A program made the translations under genes and the position numbers. Below the pieces are notes generated by a model. That model saw only the letters and a program-made list of their open reading frames with translations. It did not search any database and had not been told where the DNA came from. A stretch of DNA of 64,000 nucleotides. It comes from XN24 sp047921455 (GTDB taxonomy: Bacteria > Pseudomonadota > Gammaproteobacteria > Steroidobacterales > XN24). Shown piece by piece: positions 17,247-25,810 of the stretch (its first letter is position 1; each line of letters begins with the position of its first letter). The stretch covers positions 11,322 through 75,321 of the forward strand of contig JBLRWC010000011.1 of the NCBI GenBank assembly GCA_047921455.1, in the 5' to 3' direction.

Positions 17247-19352
17247 ATGCTGTCTAAATTCGCCATCCTGTTTTTGCTGGCGCTCGCGCCGTTTTCAGTC
17301 GTTGCTGCCGACGATGCACCGCGTCCGATCAGCCACGAGGATCTGTGGCTCATGCCGCGGGTCGGCGCGCCCATCATCAGCCCGGATGGGCGGTATGCCG
17401 TCGTGCGAGTCATCCGGCCCGCCTACGACTCCGACGAGGAGGCCAGCCACCTGTGGTTGGTTGCAACCGATGGTGAGGATCCGCCACGCCAGTTGACGTT
17501 CCAGCGCGGCGCAGAGTCCGACGCCAGCTGGAGCGCGGACAGCAGCCGCATCGCGTTCACGGCGCAGCGTGGCGACGACGAGGCGGCCCAGGTTTATGTG
17601 CTGGACCTGGCGCGTGGCGGCGAGGCGCGACGCGTCACCTCCGTCAGTACCGGCGCGCGCCACCCGCTGTTCTCGCCGGACGGGCAACGCATCGCCTTCA
17701 CGACCGATGTGCCGCCGGACAGCCGCAGCGATGAGGACAGCCGGCGCCTCAGCGAGGAAGAAGCGGAGCAAAAGCACGCGGTGCACGTGTATACCGGCTT
17801 CCCGATCCGGAGTTGGGATCGCTGGTTGACGAACCGCCAGCCGCGCCTGTTGGTGCAGCGGCTGGACGACGAGGAGGCGACCGACCTGTTGGCGAACAGT
17901 GCGTTGGTGGAGATGCCGGGCTATGAAGCTCCGGGTGGCTCGTTCAGTGCGGCCTGGGCGCCGGACGGCGAATCGCTGGTGTTCGTTGCATCCCGTAACC
18001 GTCACCGCGCCGCGTTCGACTTCACTCATGCAGACTTGTGGCAGGTGCCGGCTGCGGGCGGCGAGCCGCGCCGGCTGACCGGCGCAGAGGGCCTGCAGGG
18101 CGGCGACCACTGGAGTTCGCCGGTGTTTGGCCCGGGTGGGCGCGACCTGTTCGTGTTGCGCCGGCCGCGCACCGACCGGGTCTACAACGCCAACCGCCTG
18201 GTGCGGCTGAGCTGGCCGGACGCTGCGCCACAAGCGGAAATCACTTTGCCAGACGCGCGCTCCGTGCTTGATTTTTCAGTGTCGCCGGATGGCCGGGACG
18301 TTTTCATGCTGACGGATGATGCGGGCCACGTGAAGCTCTACCGGGCCGCAACCCGCGGCGGTGATGCCCGCCTGGCGTTCGACATGGACGCGGGTTTTTA
18401 CAGCAACCTGTCGATATCGCGCAGCGGACGCCGGCTCGTGCTGGTAGCGAACTTCGAAAGCGCGACGAGTCCGGCGGAGGTCGTGCGCATCGACCCGCGC
18501 CGCGGTGGTCACACGCCCCTGACCCGTTTTACCGCGGACCAGGTCGCAGGCCTCGACCTGGCGCCGGTAGAGCATTTCTGGTTCGAGAACGACGCGGGCA
18601 TGCGCATTCACAGCCTGCTGGTGAAACCGGCAGGCTTCGATCCGGAACGTCGCTACCCGCTGCTGGTGTTCATGCACGGCGGGCCGCACATGATGTCGCG
18701 CGACAATGCGCACTTGCGCTGGAACTATCACCTGATGGCCGGCACGGAGTATGTGCTGGTCGCCACCAACTTTCGCGGCTCGACCGGTTTCGGTGAGGCT
18801 TTCGCGCAGTCCATCCAGGGTGATCCGCTGCGCGGTCCGGCCAATGACATCAACCAGGCGGCGGCCGAAGCCATTGCGCGCTTCGATTTCATCGACGGCG
18901 AACGCCAGTGTGCGGCCGGCGCCAGTTACGGCGGCCATCTCGCCAACTGGATGCTGTCGGCCACCGACCAGTATCGCTGCCTGGTCAGCCACGCCGGGCT
19001 CGCCAGCCTGGCGGCCCAGTGGGGCACGAGTGACGTGGTCTACCATCGCGAAGTCAACCTGGGCAGCCCGCCATGGGAGGGTGACCCGGCCTGGCTGGAG
19101 CAGAGTCCCATCCAGTACGCGGCGCAATGGCGCACGCCGATGCTGGTGACCGCCGGGGCGCGTGATTTCCGCGTGCCGCTGAACAATACGCTGGAGTTAT
19201 GGACGGCGTTGCAACGCCAGCAGGTCGAGAGCCGCCTGCTGGTGTACCCCGAGGAAAATCACTGGATCCTGAACGGTCACAACAGCCGCCACTTTTATGG
19301 CGAGGTGGCCGGCTGGCTCGCCCGCTGGCTGCTGGAGGAGGACGAACCCTAG
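17247..19352 (+). CDS. Secreted S9 family (prolyl oligopeptidase-type) peptidase
   Basis: A 701-residue serine peptidase with a signal peptide (cleavage near SVVAA), a seven-bladed propeller (about 30-430, with repeated SPDG and WSAD motifs) and a C-terminal alpha/beta-hydrolase domain. The predicted triad is Ser560 in GASYGG, Asp640 in ARDFRVP and His672 in ENHW. The type is close to dipeptidyl/acylaminoacyl peptidases (S9C) that trim short peptides in the periplasm. It is a single gene, convergent with the cfa operon 9 bases downstream. Confidence 0.9.
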   Translation: MLSKFAILFLLALAPFSVVAADDAPRPISHEDLWLMPRVGAPIISPDGRYAVVRVIRPAYDSDEEASHLWLVATDGEDPPRQLTFQRGAESDASWSADSSRIAFTAQRGDDEAAQVYVLDLARGGEARRVTSVSTGARHPLFSPDGQRIAFTTDVPPDSRSDEDSRRLSEEEAEQKHAVHVYTGFPIRSWDRWLTNRQPRLLVQRLDDEEATDLLANSALVEMPGYEAPGGSFSAAWAPDGESLVFVASRNRHRAAFDFTHADLWQVPAAGGEPRRLTGAEGLQGGDHWSSPVFGPGGRDLFVLRRPRTDRVYNANRLVRLSWPDAAPQAEITLPDARSVLDFSVSPDGRDVFMLTDDAGHVKLYRAATRGGDARLAFDMDAGFYSNLSISRSGRRLVLVANFESATSPAEVVRIDPRRGGHTPLTRFTADQVAGLDLAPVEHFWFENDAGMRIHSLLVKPAGFDPERRYPLLVFMHGGPHMMSRDNAHLRWNYHLMAGTEYVLVATNFRGSTGFGEAFAQSIQGDPLRGPANDINQAAAEAIARFDFIDGERQCAAGASYGGHLANWMLSATDQYRCLVSHAGLASLAAQWGTSDVVYHREVNLGSPPWEGDPAWLEQSPIQYAAQWRTPMLVTAGARDFRVPLNNTLELWTALQRQQVESRLLVYPEENHWILNGHNSRHFYGEVAGWLARWLLEEDEP

Positions 19353-19361
19353 GTCGTCGGC

Positions 19362-20645
19362 TTAATAGCCGAGCGACAGGCGCCGATTGCGCGGCTTGGC
19401 CAGCAACAGCTGGACCGTGCCGGTATTACGCTCGAGGAACGCACCTTCGCAGTAACAGAGATAAAACTCCCACAAGCGGATGAAGCTGTCGGAGTAACCG
19501 AGTGAGCGCACGGCTTCTATATTGGTGAAAAACTGTTTCCGCCACCGGTTCAGCGTGGCGGCGTAGTGCAAGCCGATGTCCTGCAGGTGCAGCATTTGCA
19601 GGTCCGTGGTCCGCGACAGGCTGGCGCTCATGGCCGCCACCGAAGGCAGGAAGCCGCCGGGAAACACGAAGCGCTGGATGAAATCCACCGCTTTCAGCGC
19701 CTGGGCGTAGAGTTCGTCCCGAATGGTGATGGCCTGCAGCAGCATCAGTCCATCGGGCTTGAGCAACTTCGAGCAATTGCGGAAATACGTGTCGAGGTAC
19801 CGGTGGCCGACAGCCTCGATCATTTCTACGGAGACCAGCTTGTCGTAAGTGCCCTCGAGATCCCGGTAGTCGGAGCACAATAGCTCGATGCGGTGTTCCA
19901 GCCCCGCGGCACGTACCCGCTCCATGGCCAGGGCGTGCTGTTCCCTGGAGATCGTCGTGGTCGTGACGCGGCAGCCGTAGCGGCTCGCAGCATGTATGGC
20001 AAGTCCGCCCCACCCGGTGCCGATTTCCAGCAGGTGGTCGCTCGGCTGGAGATCGAGCTTGCGGCAAATCGCATCCATTTTGGCGATCGAGGCCTGTTCC
20101 ATGCTCGCGTCTTCAGACTCGAAAATGCCGCAGGAATAGTTCATCGTCGGGTCAAGAAACAGCTGGAAGAAGTCGTTGCCCAGGTCGTAGTGCGCGGAAA
20201 TATTGCGGCGGCTGCCGGCGCGGCTGTTGCGGTTCAGCCAGTGGCCGATGCGACGGCCGACTTCGGCCAGGCGCGTCGCGCCACCGTCGACCTCTTCGAG
20301 AACATGACGGTTAGCCACCATGATGCGCACCAGCGAAGTCAGGTCGTCGCTTTTCCACAGGCCGTGGATATACGCTTCCCCGGCGCTCGCCGTGCCGCCG
20401 AACACCGCGTCGGCCCAGAACTGCGGGTGCAGCACTTCGATGCGTGCGCGCAGTTCCGTCGTGGCCGTGGCATGCCCGAATCGGTAGGTGCCGTCGGCAT
20501 CATGAACCTCGAGCGTACCTTGCTCGAGACGCGCCATGCGTTGCAGCAACTGGCGTCGCGCAAAACGTTGCAGCCGGTTCGCTCTGGCCGGCGTGTCGAT
20601 CTCGTTTCTGTCGAGGCTGGAGGGAACGAGGTCTTCTCTCATCAT
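19362..20645 (-). CDS. cfa: Cfa-type fatty-acyl-phospholipid methyltransferase
   Basis: A 427-residue SAM-dependent enzyme of the cyclopropane-fatty-acid synthase family. Visible are the SAM-binding EIGTGWGGLAIHAA loop, the VSVEMIEAVGH motif, and AHYDLGNDFFQLFLDP. It acts on unsaturated chains of membrane phospholipids. In this gene neighbourhood family members may make cyclopropane or methylated (furan-precursor) chains, so the exact product is open. ATG at 20645 overlaps the DUF1365 stop (ATGATGA). It is the last gene of a seven-gene operon. Confidence 0.9.
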   Translation of the reverse strand: MMREDLVPSSLDRNEIDTPARANRLQRFARRQLLQRMARLEQGTLEVHDADGTYRFGHATATTELRARIEVLHPQFWADAVFGGTASAGEAYIHGLWKSDDLTSLVRIMVANRHVLEEVDGGATRLAEVGRRIGHWLNRNSRAGSRRNISAHYDLGNDFFQLFLDPTMNYSCGIFESEDASMEQASIAKMDAICRKLDLQPSDHLLEIGTGWGGLAIHAASRYGCRVTTTTISREQHALAMERVRAAGLEHRIELLCSDYRDLEGTYDKLVSVEMIEAVGHRYLDTYFRNCSKLLKPDGLMLLQAITIRDELYAQALKAVDFIQRFVFPGGFLPSVAAMSASLSRTTDLQMLHLQDIGLHYAATLNRWRKQFFTNIEAVRSLGYSDSFIRLWEFYLCYCEGAFLERNTGTVQLLLAKPRNRRLSLGY

Positions 20646-21430
20646 CGCGTGTTCTCCATGCCGGTCTCGCGGCTGGCCGGGTGGGTATAGAAGATGGCGC
20701 CCTTGAGTTTCAGCTTGAGCGCCTGCCAATAGATCAACAGCACGACTTTCATGGTCATGAAAGGAAACCGCAGTAGCGCGGCGGCCAGCGAACGCCCATT
20801 GATTTCGCGGCGCTGGAGATTGAGCGTCGCGTCAAAGGCGTGCCGACCCTGTTGTTCATTGCGCAGGTGAACCACGAGCCGCGCGCCGGGCTCGGTGAAG
20901 CGCCACTGGTAACGCGTTTCCATTGGCAGAAACGGCGACACGTGGAACGTCTTGTCGAGCGTGAATTCCTGCGTGGGTCCGCGCACGCGCGCGGCGTCGC
21001 GCGGCAGCACGTAGCAGTGCCGCTCGCCCCAGGGCGTGTTGCTGACTTCCGCAACGATGGTTTCCACCTGCGTGTCCGCGTCGTCGTAGCAATAATAAAA
21101 ACTGACCGGGTTGAAGGTATGACCAAAGTAACGCAAATGGGTCAGCAGGCGGATGGGACCGGCGGGGCGATGCCCGGTGCGGGTTTCGACCAGCTCGCGC
21201 ACCGCGTCCGACAGCGGCTGCGCCGGGTCGCCGAAATAGTCCGCGCGGCGCAGCCACGCCAGTGTCCGGCGTCGCGTCGACCAGAACCACCGGCGGCGAA
21301 ACACGGTGTCCAGTTCAGCCAGGTCGAGCCAGACCATGAACATCTGGTACTCGAACGCGTTCGAGACCGGGTCCGGGCCGCCCCCGTGGCGGCGATGGCT
21401 AACCCGCCCGAAGTAGAGGCTGCTCTGCAT
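20642..21430 (-). CDS. DUF1365 protein
   Basis: A 262-residue protein of the DUF1365 family, with the signature FNPVSFYYCYD and NTPWGERHCYVL. The function is unknown, but it almost always travels with the FAD oxidoreductase and Cfa found here, so it probably acts on lipid chains. The start at 21430 has CTGGAG upstream and overlaps the preceding gene by 32 bases; a longer reading from 21484 has no ribosome site. Confidence 0.88.
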   Translation of the reverse strand: MQSSLYFGRVSHRRHGGGPDPVSNAFEYQMFMVWLDLAELDTVFRRRWFWSTRRRTLAWLRRADYFGDPAQPLSDAVRELVETRTGHRPAGPIRLLTHLRYFGHTFNPVSFYYCYDDADTQVETIVAEVSNTPWGERHCYVLPRDAARVRGPTQEFTLDKTFHVSPFLPMETRYQWRFTEPGARLVVHLRNEQQGRHAFDATLNLQRREINGRSLAAALLRFPFMTMKVVLLIYWQALKLKLKGAIFYTHPASRETGMENTR

Positions 21431-22679
21431 CTCGACTCCAGGCTTGTACCGCGGCGGCGGCCACGAGGCCGCTCTTGACGCCATCTTCGTGGAAGCCGTA
21501 GCCCAACCATGCGCCGCAGTAAAAGCTGCGGTGTTGTCCCATCAGTTCGCCACGGCGTGCCTGTGCCGCCACGCCTTCTGGCGTGTACACGGGATGTTGG
21601 TAGGCAATCTCGCGAATGATTTTCTTCGGATCGATGTCCATGGTCGGGTTGAGCGTCACCAGGAACTGCGCGTCGGCATCCAGGCCTTGCAGGATATTCA
21701 TATTGTAGGTGACGGAGACTGCGCTCGTGGGGGCGGCCGGAATGTGATAGTTCCACGCGGCCCAGGCTCGGCGACGCACCGGCAGCAGGCGTTCGTCGGT
21801 GTGCAACACGGCCAGGTTTGGCTGGTAGGGAATCGCACCGAGCACTTCGCGCTCCGCTTTCGTGGGTTCAGCCAGCAGCGCCAGCGCCTGGTCGCTGTGA
21901 CAGGCAAACACCACTGCATCAAACCGGGCGCGTTGGCCGTCGGCGAGCGCGAGTTCCACGCCAAGCGGATCGCGGTACACGCGGGCGACCGGCGTGTTCA
22001 GACGGATACGATCCGCGAAGGGTGCAGTCAATGGCGCAATGTAGCTGCGACTGCCGCCCTTGATGACACGCCATTGCGGCCGCTCGTTCACCGACAGCAA
22101 GCCATGGTTGGCGAAGAACTTGACGAAGTAGCGGGCCGGAAAGCTCAACATTGTCTGCGGGTCGGTAGACCAGATAGCGGCGCCCATCGGCACGATGTAG
22201 TGATCGATGAAGCGTGCCGAGTAGCGCTCACGGGCGAGATAGGCGCCCAGTTGCAGATCATCGTCGCCACCGGTCTGCAGCAGGCGTGGCGCTTCGCGGT
22301 TGAACCGCAGGATGTCGCGGATCATGCCCCAGAACCCGGGGCGGACAATATTCCTGCGTTGCGCGAATAACCGGCCCAGCGAACTGCCGCAGTATTCGAG
22401 CCCGGTGCGTTCGCAATGCACGGCGAAGCCCATGTCGCTGGGTTGTGATGCGACGCCGATTTCGGTCATCAGGGCGATGAAATTCGGGTAGGTCCAGTCG
22501 TTGAAAACAATGAAGCCGGTGTCCACCGGCCAGCTGCGGCCGTTGTGCTCGACATCGATGGTGTTGGTATGCCCGCCGATATAGTCATTGGCTTCGAACA
22601 CGGTGACCTCATGCTCGACGCAGAGCCGGCGGGCGGCCGTCAGGCCGGCAATGCCGGTGCCGATAATGGCGATTTTCAT
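21399..22679 (-). CDS. FAD-dependent amine-oxidase-like oxidoreductase
   Basis: A 426-residue flavoprotein with an N-terminal FAD Rossmann motif (IIGTGIAGLTAA) and the amine-oxidase/desaturase fold (VDTGFIVFNDWTYPNF, WSTDPQTMLSFPARYF). It is the constant partner of DUF1365 and Cfa in stress-induced clusters such as the RpoE-ChrR regulon of Rhodobacter. A role in oxidising or desaturating modified acyl chains is inferred. It starts 21 bases after the NTF2-like gene. Confidence 0.88.
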   Translation of the reverse strand: MKIAIIGTGIAGLTAARRLCVEHEVTVFEANDYIGGHTNTIDVEHNGRSWPVDTGFIVFNDWTYPNFIALMTEIGVASQPSDMGFAVHCERTGLEYCGSSLGRLFAQRRNIVRPGFWGMIRDILRFNREAPRLLQTGGDDDLQLGAYLARERYSARFIDHYIVPMGAAIWSTDPQTMLSFPARYFVKFFANHGLLSVNERPQWRVIKGGSRSYIAPLTAPFADRIRLNTPVARVYRDPLGVELALADGQRARFDAVVFACHSDQALALLAEPTKAEREVLGAIPYQPNLAVLHTDERLLPVRRRAWAAWNYHIPAAPTSAVSVTYNMNILQGLDADAQFLVTLNPTMDIDPKKIIREIAYQHPVYTPEGVAAQARRGELMGQHRSFYCGAWLGYGFHEDGVKSGLVAAAAVQAWSRDAEQPLLRAG

Positions 22680-22700
22680 TTCAGTTTCCTCTTTGCCCGC

Positions 22701-23165
22701 TCAGACGCGCCGGCGGATCGCGCGTACGACGCCGCCGAGCAACGGCAGGCGTTCATACAGCAGGGCCCCCGCGTCAAAGTAGTCGCGGTGGTAGTGCACC
22801 TGTGCGCCGAAACGGATGTGGCTGGCGCCCGGCAGAGCAAGTTCCTGCCCGGGCCGCAGGCGCCGGTGCCGCAGGTGCATGGTCCAGGCGAACATGGCTT
22901 CCCCCGGGGCCTGGAGGACCGCGTCGAATTCGAAGCGAATCGACTCGACCCCCTCGTACATCCGCGCGAAGTAGTCTCGCAGCGCAACCAGGCCTTCGAC
23001 CCGGTGGAGCGGGTCCTGGAAGACGATATCGGCGGCGTAGATTTCGTCGAGCAAATACAGGGTGTCGTGCCGCAGTTGCTGGAACGCTTCCTGGAAGCGC
23101 GCTGGCAGGGGCTGCGGCGCGCTGATGTCTCGAGTGGATGCGGTGTTCAAGGCGCTATGCTCCAT
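22701..23165 (-). CDS. NTF2/SnoaL-like protein
   Basis: A 154-residue protein with the cone-shaped NTF2-like fold: an N-terminal helix pair followed by ADIVFQDPLHRVEGLVALRDYF, then strands ending in FGAQVHYHRDYFDAG. It is annotated as a nuclear transport factor 2 family or SnoaL-like protein. Members are small ligand-binding proteins or isomerases. It overlaps the MerR gene by 11 bases and precedes the FAD oxidoreductase, so it belongs to the lipid operon. Substrate unknown. Confidence 0.8.
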   Translation of the reverse strand: MEHSALNTASTRDISAPQPLPARFQEAFQQLRHDTLYLLDEIYAADIVFQDPLHRVEGLVALRDYFARMYEGVESIRFEFDAVLQAPGEAMFAWTMHLRHRRLRPGQELALPGASHIRFGAQVHYHRDYFDAGALLYERLPLLGGVVRAIRRRV

Positions 23166-24036
23166 GCTGCAAGAAGCTGATGACCTGGTGACGAGCGTCC
23201 TCGAGCGTACTGCTCAGCGGCAGGCAACCCTTGTGCACATCCGCGAGGAACACCGGCGCCGGCCATTGCATTCGGGCAAGCCCCGGCCAGGCGTGCCCGT
23301 CGCCCGCCAGCACGATCGCCGCACAGTCGATCCGCCGCGCTGCTTCCTTGAGTTCATCCGGGTCCGGCGCCACCAGCAGGGTGGGCCGCAAACCTGAGCC
23401 GATCAGCCCCAGTGCGAACGCCAGCGCCCAGGTGCGCTGGGCCGGCTCCGCCGGGCTGCACACCAGGATCCGCCGCTCGCCGGCTTGCGCCATGCGCTGG
23501 TAAATGCGGAAGGCGAGCAGGCCTTCCAGCCAGGCCTCCAGGAACTGTTGCTCAAGGCTTGGCAATGACTCGGCGACGCCGGGCAAGCTATCCAGCAGGG
23601 CGGTGGCCACATCTGCGGGGTGACGCGCCAGCGAGGCTTCCAGTACGGCGCTCATGCCATCGTCGTCGAGCGCGCGCAACTGGTCTAGAAAACGGCTCAG
23701 CAGGTCATCGTCCCGCGACTCGCGCTGCGGGAGCGGTTCCGCCAGCAAGCGCGTGGCGTGGCTGATCGAGACGCCCTGTTCCACCATGCGCGAAGCAGCG
23801 CGCAGCATTTCGACGTCTGCGCGGCTGTAAAGCCGATGACCGCCCGGCGTGCGTTCCGGTGTCACCAGCCGGTAGCGACGTTCCCAGGCGCGAATGGTGA
23901 CCGGGTTGATTCCGGTCAGCCGGGAGACCACGCGAATAGGGAACAGGGCCGCGACGCCGCCGGCGTTTGCAGCGATTACAGCGGTCTGTGTGGCGGACCC
24001 AAGGCTTGCCGCCTCCTGGCCAGAATCATGTTGCAT
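23155..24036 (-). CDS. MerR-family regulator with degenerate cobalamin-binding-like C-terminus
   Basis: A 293-residue regulator. Residues about 33-100 form a MerR DNA-binding domain (PIRVVSRLTGINPVTIRAWERRY, then TPGGHRLYSRADVEML). The rest has the layout of CarH/LitR light sensors: a four-helix region (about 115-190) and a Rossmann-like domain (about 195-285). The usual ligand motif with a cobalt-binding His (E/DxHxxG) is replaced by SPAEPAQRTW, so B12-based light sensing is doubtful. It is internal to the operon it probably controls, overlapping DUF3833 and the NTF2-like gene. Confidence 0.85.
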   Translation of the reverse strand: MQHDSGQEAASLGSATQTAVIAANAGGVAALFPIRVVSRLTGINPVTIRAWERRYRLVTPERTPGGHRLYSRADVEMLRAASRMVEQGVSISHATRLLAEPLPQRESRDDDLLSRFLDQLRALDDDGMSAVLEASLARHPADVATALLDSLPGVAESLPSLEQQFLEAWLEGLLAFRIYQRMAQAGERRILVCSPAEPAQRTWALAFALGLIGSGLRPTLLVAPDPDELKEAARRIDCAAIVLAGDGHAWPGLARMQWPAPVFLADVHKGCLPLSSTLEDARHQVISFLQHGA

Positions 24037-24574
24037 CGGGGTTCCCCGGTTTCTGGAAAAATATCGTCACCTCGCCGACGCGGAAGCCGAATTTTCGGAT
24101 CTCCGAGCGATTCACAAGGATGTTGTCCTGGATGAGCCACATCCAGTCGTCCAGCAGGACGTTGATCGTGCCGTCATTCCAGGGCAGGGCGAGCGTGTAT
24201 CGCCAGTGCAACGCATTGCCGTAGGCGGAACCGCTGGCTTCGCCTACCACGTCGCCCGCGGTCCCGGTATAACGGTGTTCGTCCAGCTTGCGGAAGTGCC
24301 AGACGCGGCGCTCGAGTTCGCCGTCGCTCCAGGCAAAGTCTTCTTCCAGGACGCCGGTGTCCCCATCCCAGCGACCCACCAGGTCAACCCGGAAACTGCG
24401 GGTGACTTCGCCGGACCGGTCCTGCACGATGCCCCAGGCGACCAGCGGCCCGTCAAAATATTCTTGCAGGTCAAGCCGCGGTTCCCGGTTGGCGTAATCG
24501 CGCACCGAGGTAGAGGAGCAACCAAGCAGCGTCACAATCGCGAGCAACAGGCCGGCCAGGCGGAGCGCGCTCAC
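24026..24574 (-). CDS. DUF3833 lipoprotein
   Basis: A 182-residue lipoprotein (signal LLLAIVTLLGC, lipid on the Cys) of the DUF3833 family, with the LDLQEYFDGPLVAWGIVQDR motif and a lipocalin-like run of strands ending in WMWLIQDNILVNRSEIRKFG. It probably binds a lipid at the membrane. The GTG start at 24574 is supported by AGGAG 8 bases upstream and by a GTGA overlap with the preceding stop; a longer ATG reading from 24766 lacks a signal peptide. Confidence 0.85.
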   Translation of the reverse strand: MSALRLAGLLLAIVTLLGCSSTSVRDYANREPRLDLQEYFDGPLVAWGIVQDRSGEVTRSFRVDLVGRWDGDTGVLEEDFAWSDGELERRVWHFRKLDEHRYTGTAGDVVGEASGSAYGNALHWRYTLALPWNDGTINVLLDDWMWLIQDNILVNRSEIRKFGFRVGEVTIFFQKPGNPDAT

Positions 24575-25113
24575 TGGTGATCTCCTATGAGTGCGGCGCG
24601 GAGGTCGGGGGCGCGCGTGTCCGGGTGCAGCCAGATGCCCAGGAAGGCGGCGCCGAAGGCCGGATCGTTTACAACGCCCAGTGGACCCCCGGCGCCATGA
24701 AAGTGGGTTGTGCCGTCGGGCTGTGCAATAGCGATGATCTGGTCGCCCGGGGCGACGTCCGGCCATATGGCCTGGAGCTGGGTCAACCAGTTATCCACGC
24801 GTGACTGCTCGGGCAGCCCGAGCTCGCGGTCGAGCCGCCGCCATTCCCGTGCCGTGGTGCGTACCAGTCGCTCGCTCGAAATGTTGCGCCGGTAGGTAAT
24901 TTCGAGCGCTACGGGCCCGGCATCCGCGGCTTCACCCACAGCGCCGCCGCCGTTCAACAGGCGGGCGTCGTAGATTTCCATGCCGAACCAGCGCATCTGG
25001 CCACTGCCGACCTCGACGAGGTCATCGAGGGGCGTCGCAGAGCTGACCGGTCCGGCCCAGGACAGCAGCCCGAGCGCCAGGACGGTGGTGTACAAGGTGG
25101 CCTTGAATGACAT
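24571..25113 (-). CDS. Chalcone-isomerase-like periplasmic protein
   Basis: A 180-residue protein with a signal peptide (cleavage near SSA) and the fold of the chalcone-isomerase-like family (LVEVGSGQMRWFGMEIYDARL, ALEITYRRNISSERLV). Bacterial members are not flavonoid enzymes and are thought to bind fatty acids. It is the first gene of the seven-gene lipid operon. The ATG at 25113 is chosen because the signal peptide begins there and CTGGAG lies upstream; an ATG nine codons earlier is possible. Confidence 0.82.
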   Translation of the reverse strand: MSFKATLYTTVLALGLLSWAGPVSSATPLDDLVEVGSGQMRWFGMEIYDARLLNGGGAVGEAADAGPVALEITYRRNISSERLVRTTAREWRRLDRELGLPEQSRVDNWLTQLQAIWPDVAPGDQIIAIAQPDGTTHFHGAGGPLGVVNDPAFGAAFLGIWLHPDTRAPDLRAALIGDHQ

Positions 25114-25144
25114 GCAGACAGTCTCCAGAAAATTTCCCACAAGC

Positions 25145-25278
25145 TGTACATCGCTGTAACAGGCGTGACGGATTCAACACCGCAGCAGGCAATCGGCTGG
25201 TAAACACGGGGCGGATGGGCCCGCCCGCTTCCGGGCGAGCACCCCTGTGCCGGCATGTACAGGACTTCTACATGCCGG
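25145..25278. promoter_or_regulatory. Inverted repeats upstream of the lipid operon
   Basis: CCGGCATGTA at 25250-25259 and its exact complement at 25269-25278 face each other across 9 bases. A separate TGTACA lies at 25145-25150, followed by TGTAAC at 25155-25160. A GC stem (CGCCCG-CTTC-CGGGCG, 25222-25237) stands between. The stems may end the bigR transcript. The TGTA/TACA elements resemble sites bound by CarH/LitR-type MerR proteins, so they may be operators. Confidence 0.45.
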
Positions 25279-25322
25279 TGCGCGGCTCGAGGGAGATTTC
25301 GTTGGCAGACCGGCCGCCAGAT

Positions 25323-25688
25323 TCAGCTGGGGTCGGGTACCTTGCAGAAAATACTGTGCAAGGTCTCGATGACCTGGCTCGCGGGGCCGGCCGCGAGGCG
25401 GTAATAGATGGTCTGCGCGGAACGCCGGGTTTCGACCAGGCCGTCGCGTCGCAGCACGGCCAGGTGTTGCGAGAGCGCGGATTGCGACAGCGGGATCAGG
25501 TCATTGATTTCGCCCACCGCCAGTTCGCCCTGCGCCAGGCTGCAGAGAATCATCAGCCGAGAGCGGTTGGACAACGCTTTCAGTAGCCGGGCCGCGTCAT
25601 CGGCGTGTTCCTGCATTTCCTCCGGCGCAAAAGACAGCACCGGGCTGCACCGGTCAGGTCCGCTCGGGTTGGCAGGATCCGTGCTCAT
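25323..25688 (-). CDS. bigR: BigR/SqrR-type persulfide-responsive ArsR repressor
   Basis: A 121-residue ArsR-family winged-helix repressor (helix LSQSALSQHLAVLRRDGLVETRR). Cys49 and Cys115 are 66 residues apart, exactly the spacing of the two sensor cysteines of SqrR, and the flanking sequence (LMILCSL, HSIFCK) matches BigR. The metal site of ArsR proper is absent. It should come off DNA when reactive sulfur species link the cysteines. It is divergent from a persulfide dioxygenase, its expected target. Confidence 0.88.
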   Translation of the reverse strand: MSTDPANPSGPDRCSPVLSFAPEEMQEHADDAARLLKALSNRSRLMILCSLAQGELAVGEINDLIPLSQSALSQHLAVLRRDGLVETRRSAQTIYYRLAAGPASQVIETLHSIFCKVPDPS

Positions 25689-25706
25689 GTCGTGATCGTA
25701 GTGGAT

Positions 25707-25750
25707 TGGAGTTCAAAATAGAAGTTTGCTAATTTAGGAAAACGTTAAAT
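25707..25750. promoter_or_regulatory. AT-rich divergent operator-promoter of bigR and blh
   Basis: This stretch is much more AT-rich than its surroundings. It contains CTAATTTAG (a near palindrome) and ATTTA-N9-TAAAT (25732-25736 and 25746-25750). One possible blh promoter is TTGGAG, 18 bases, TAATTT. The palindromes are candidate BigR sites, placed so that a bound dimer would block both genes. Confidence 0.5.
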
Positions 25751-25810
25751 AATGGGTGGGCCGACGCTCGAATCTGAATCCCGTCGGCGATGCCCAGCCA
25801 GGAGGACAGG

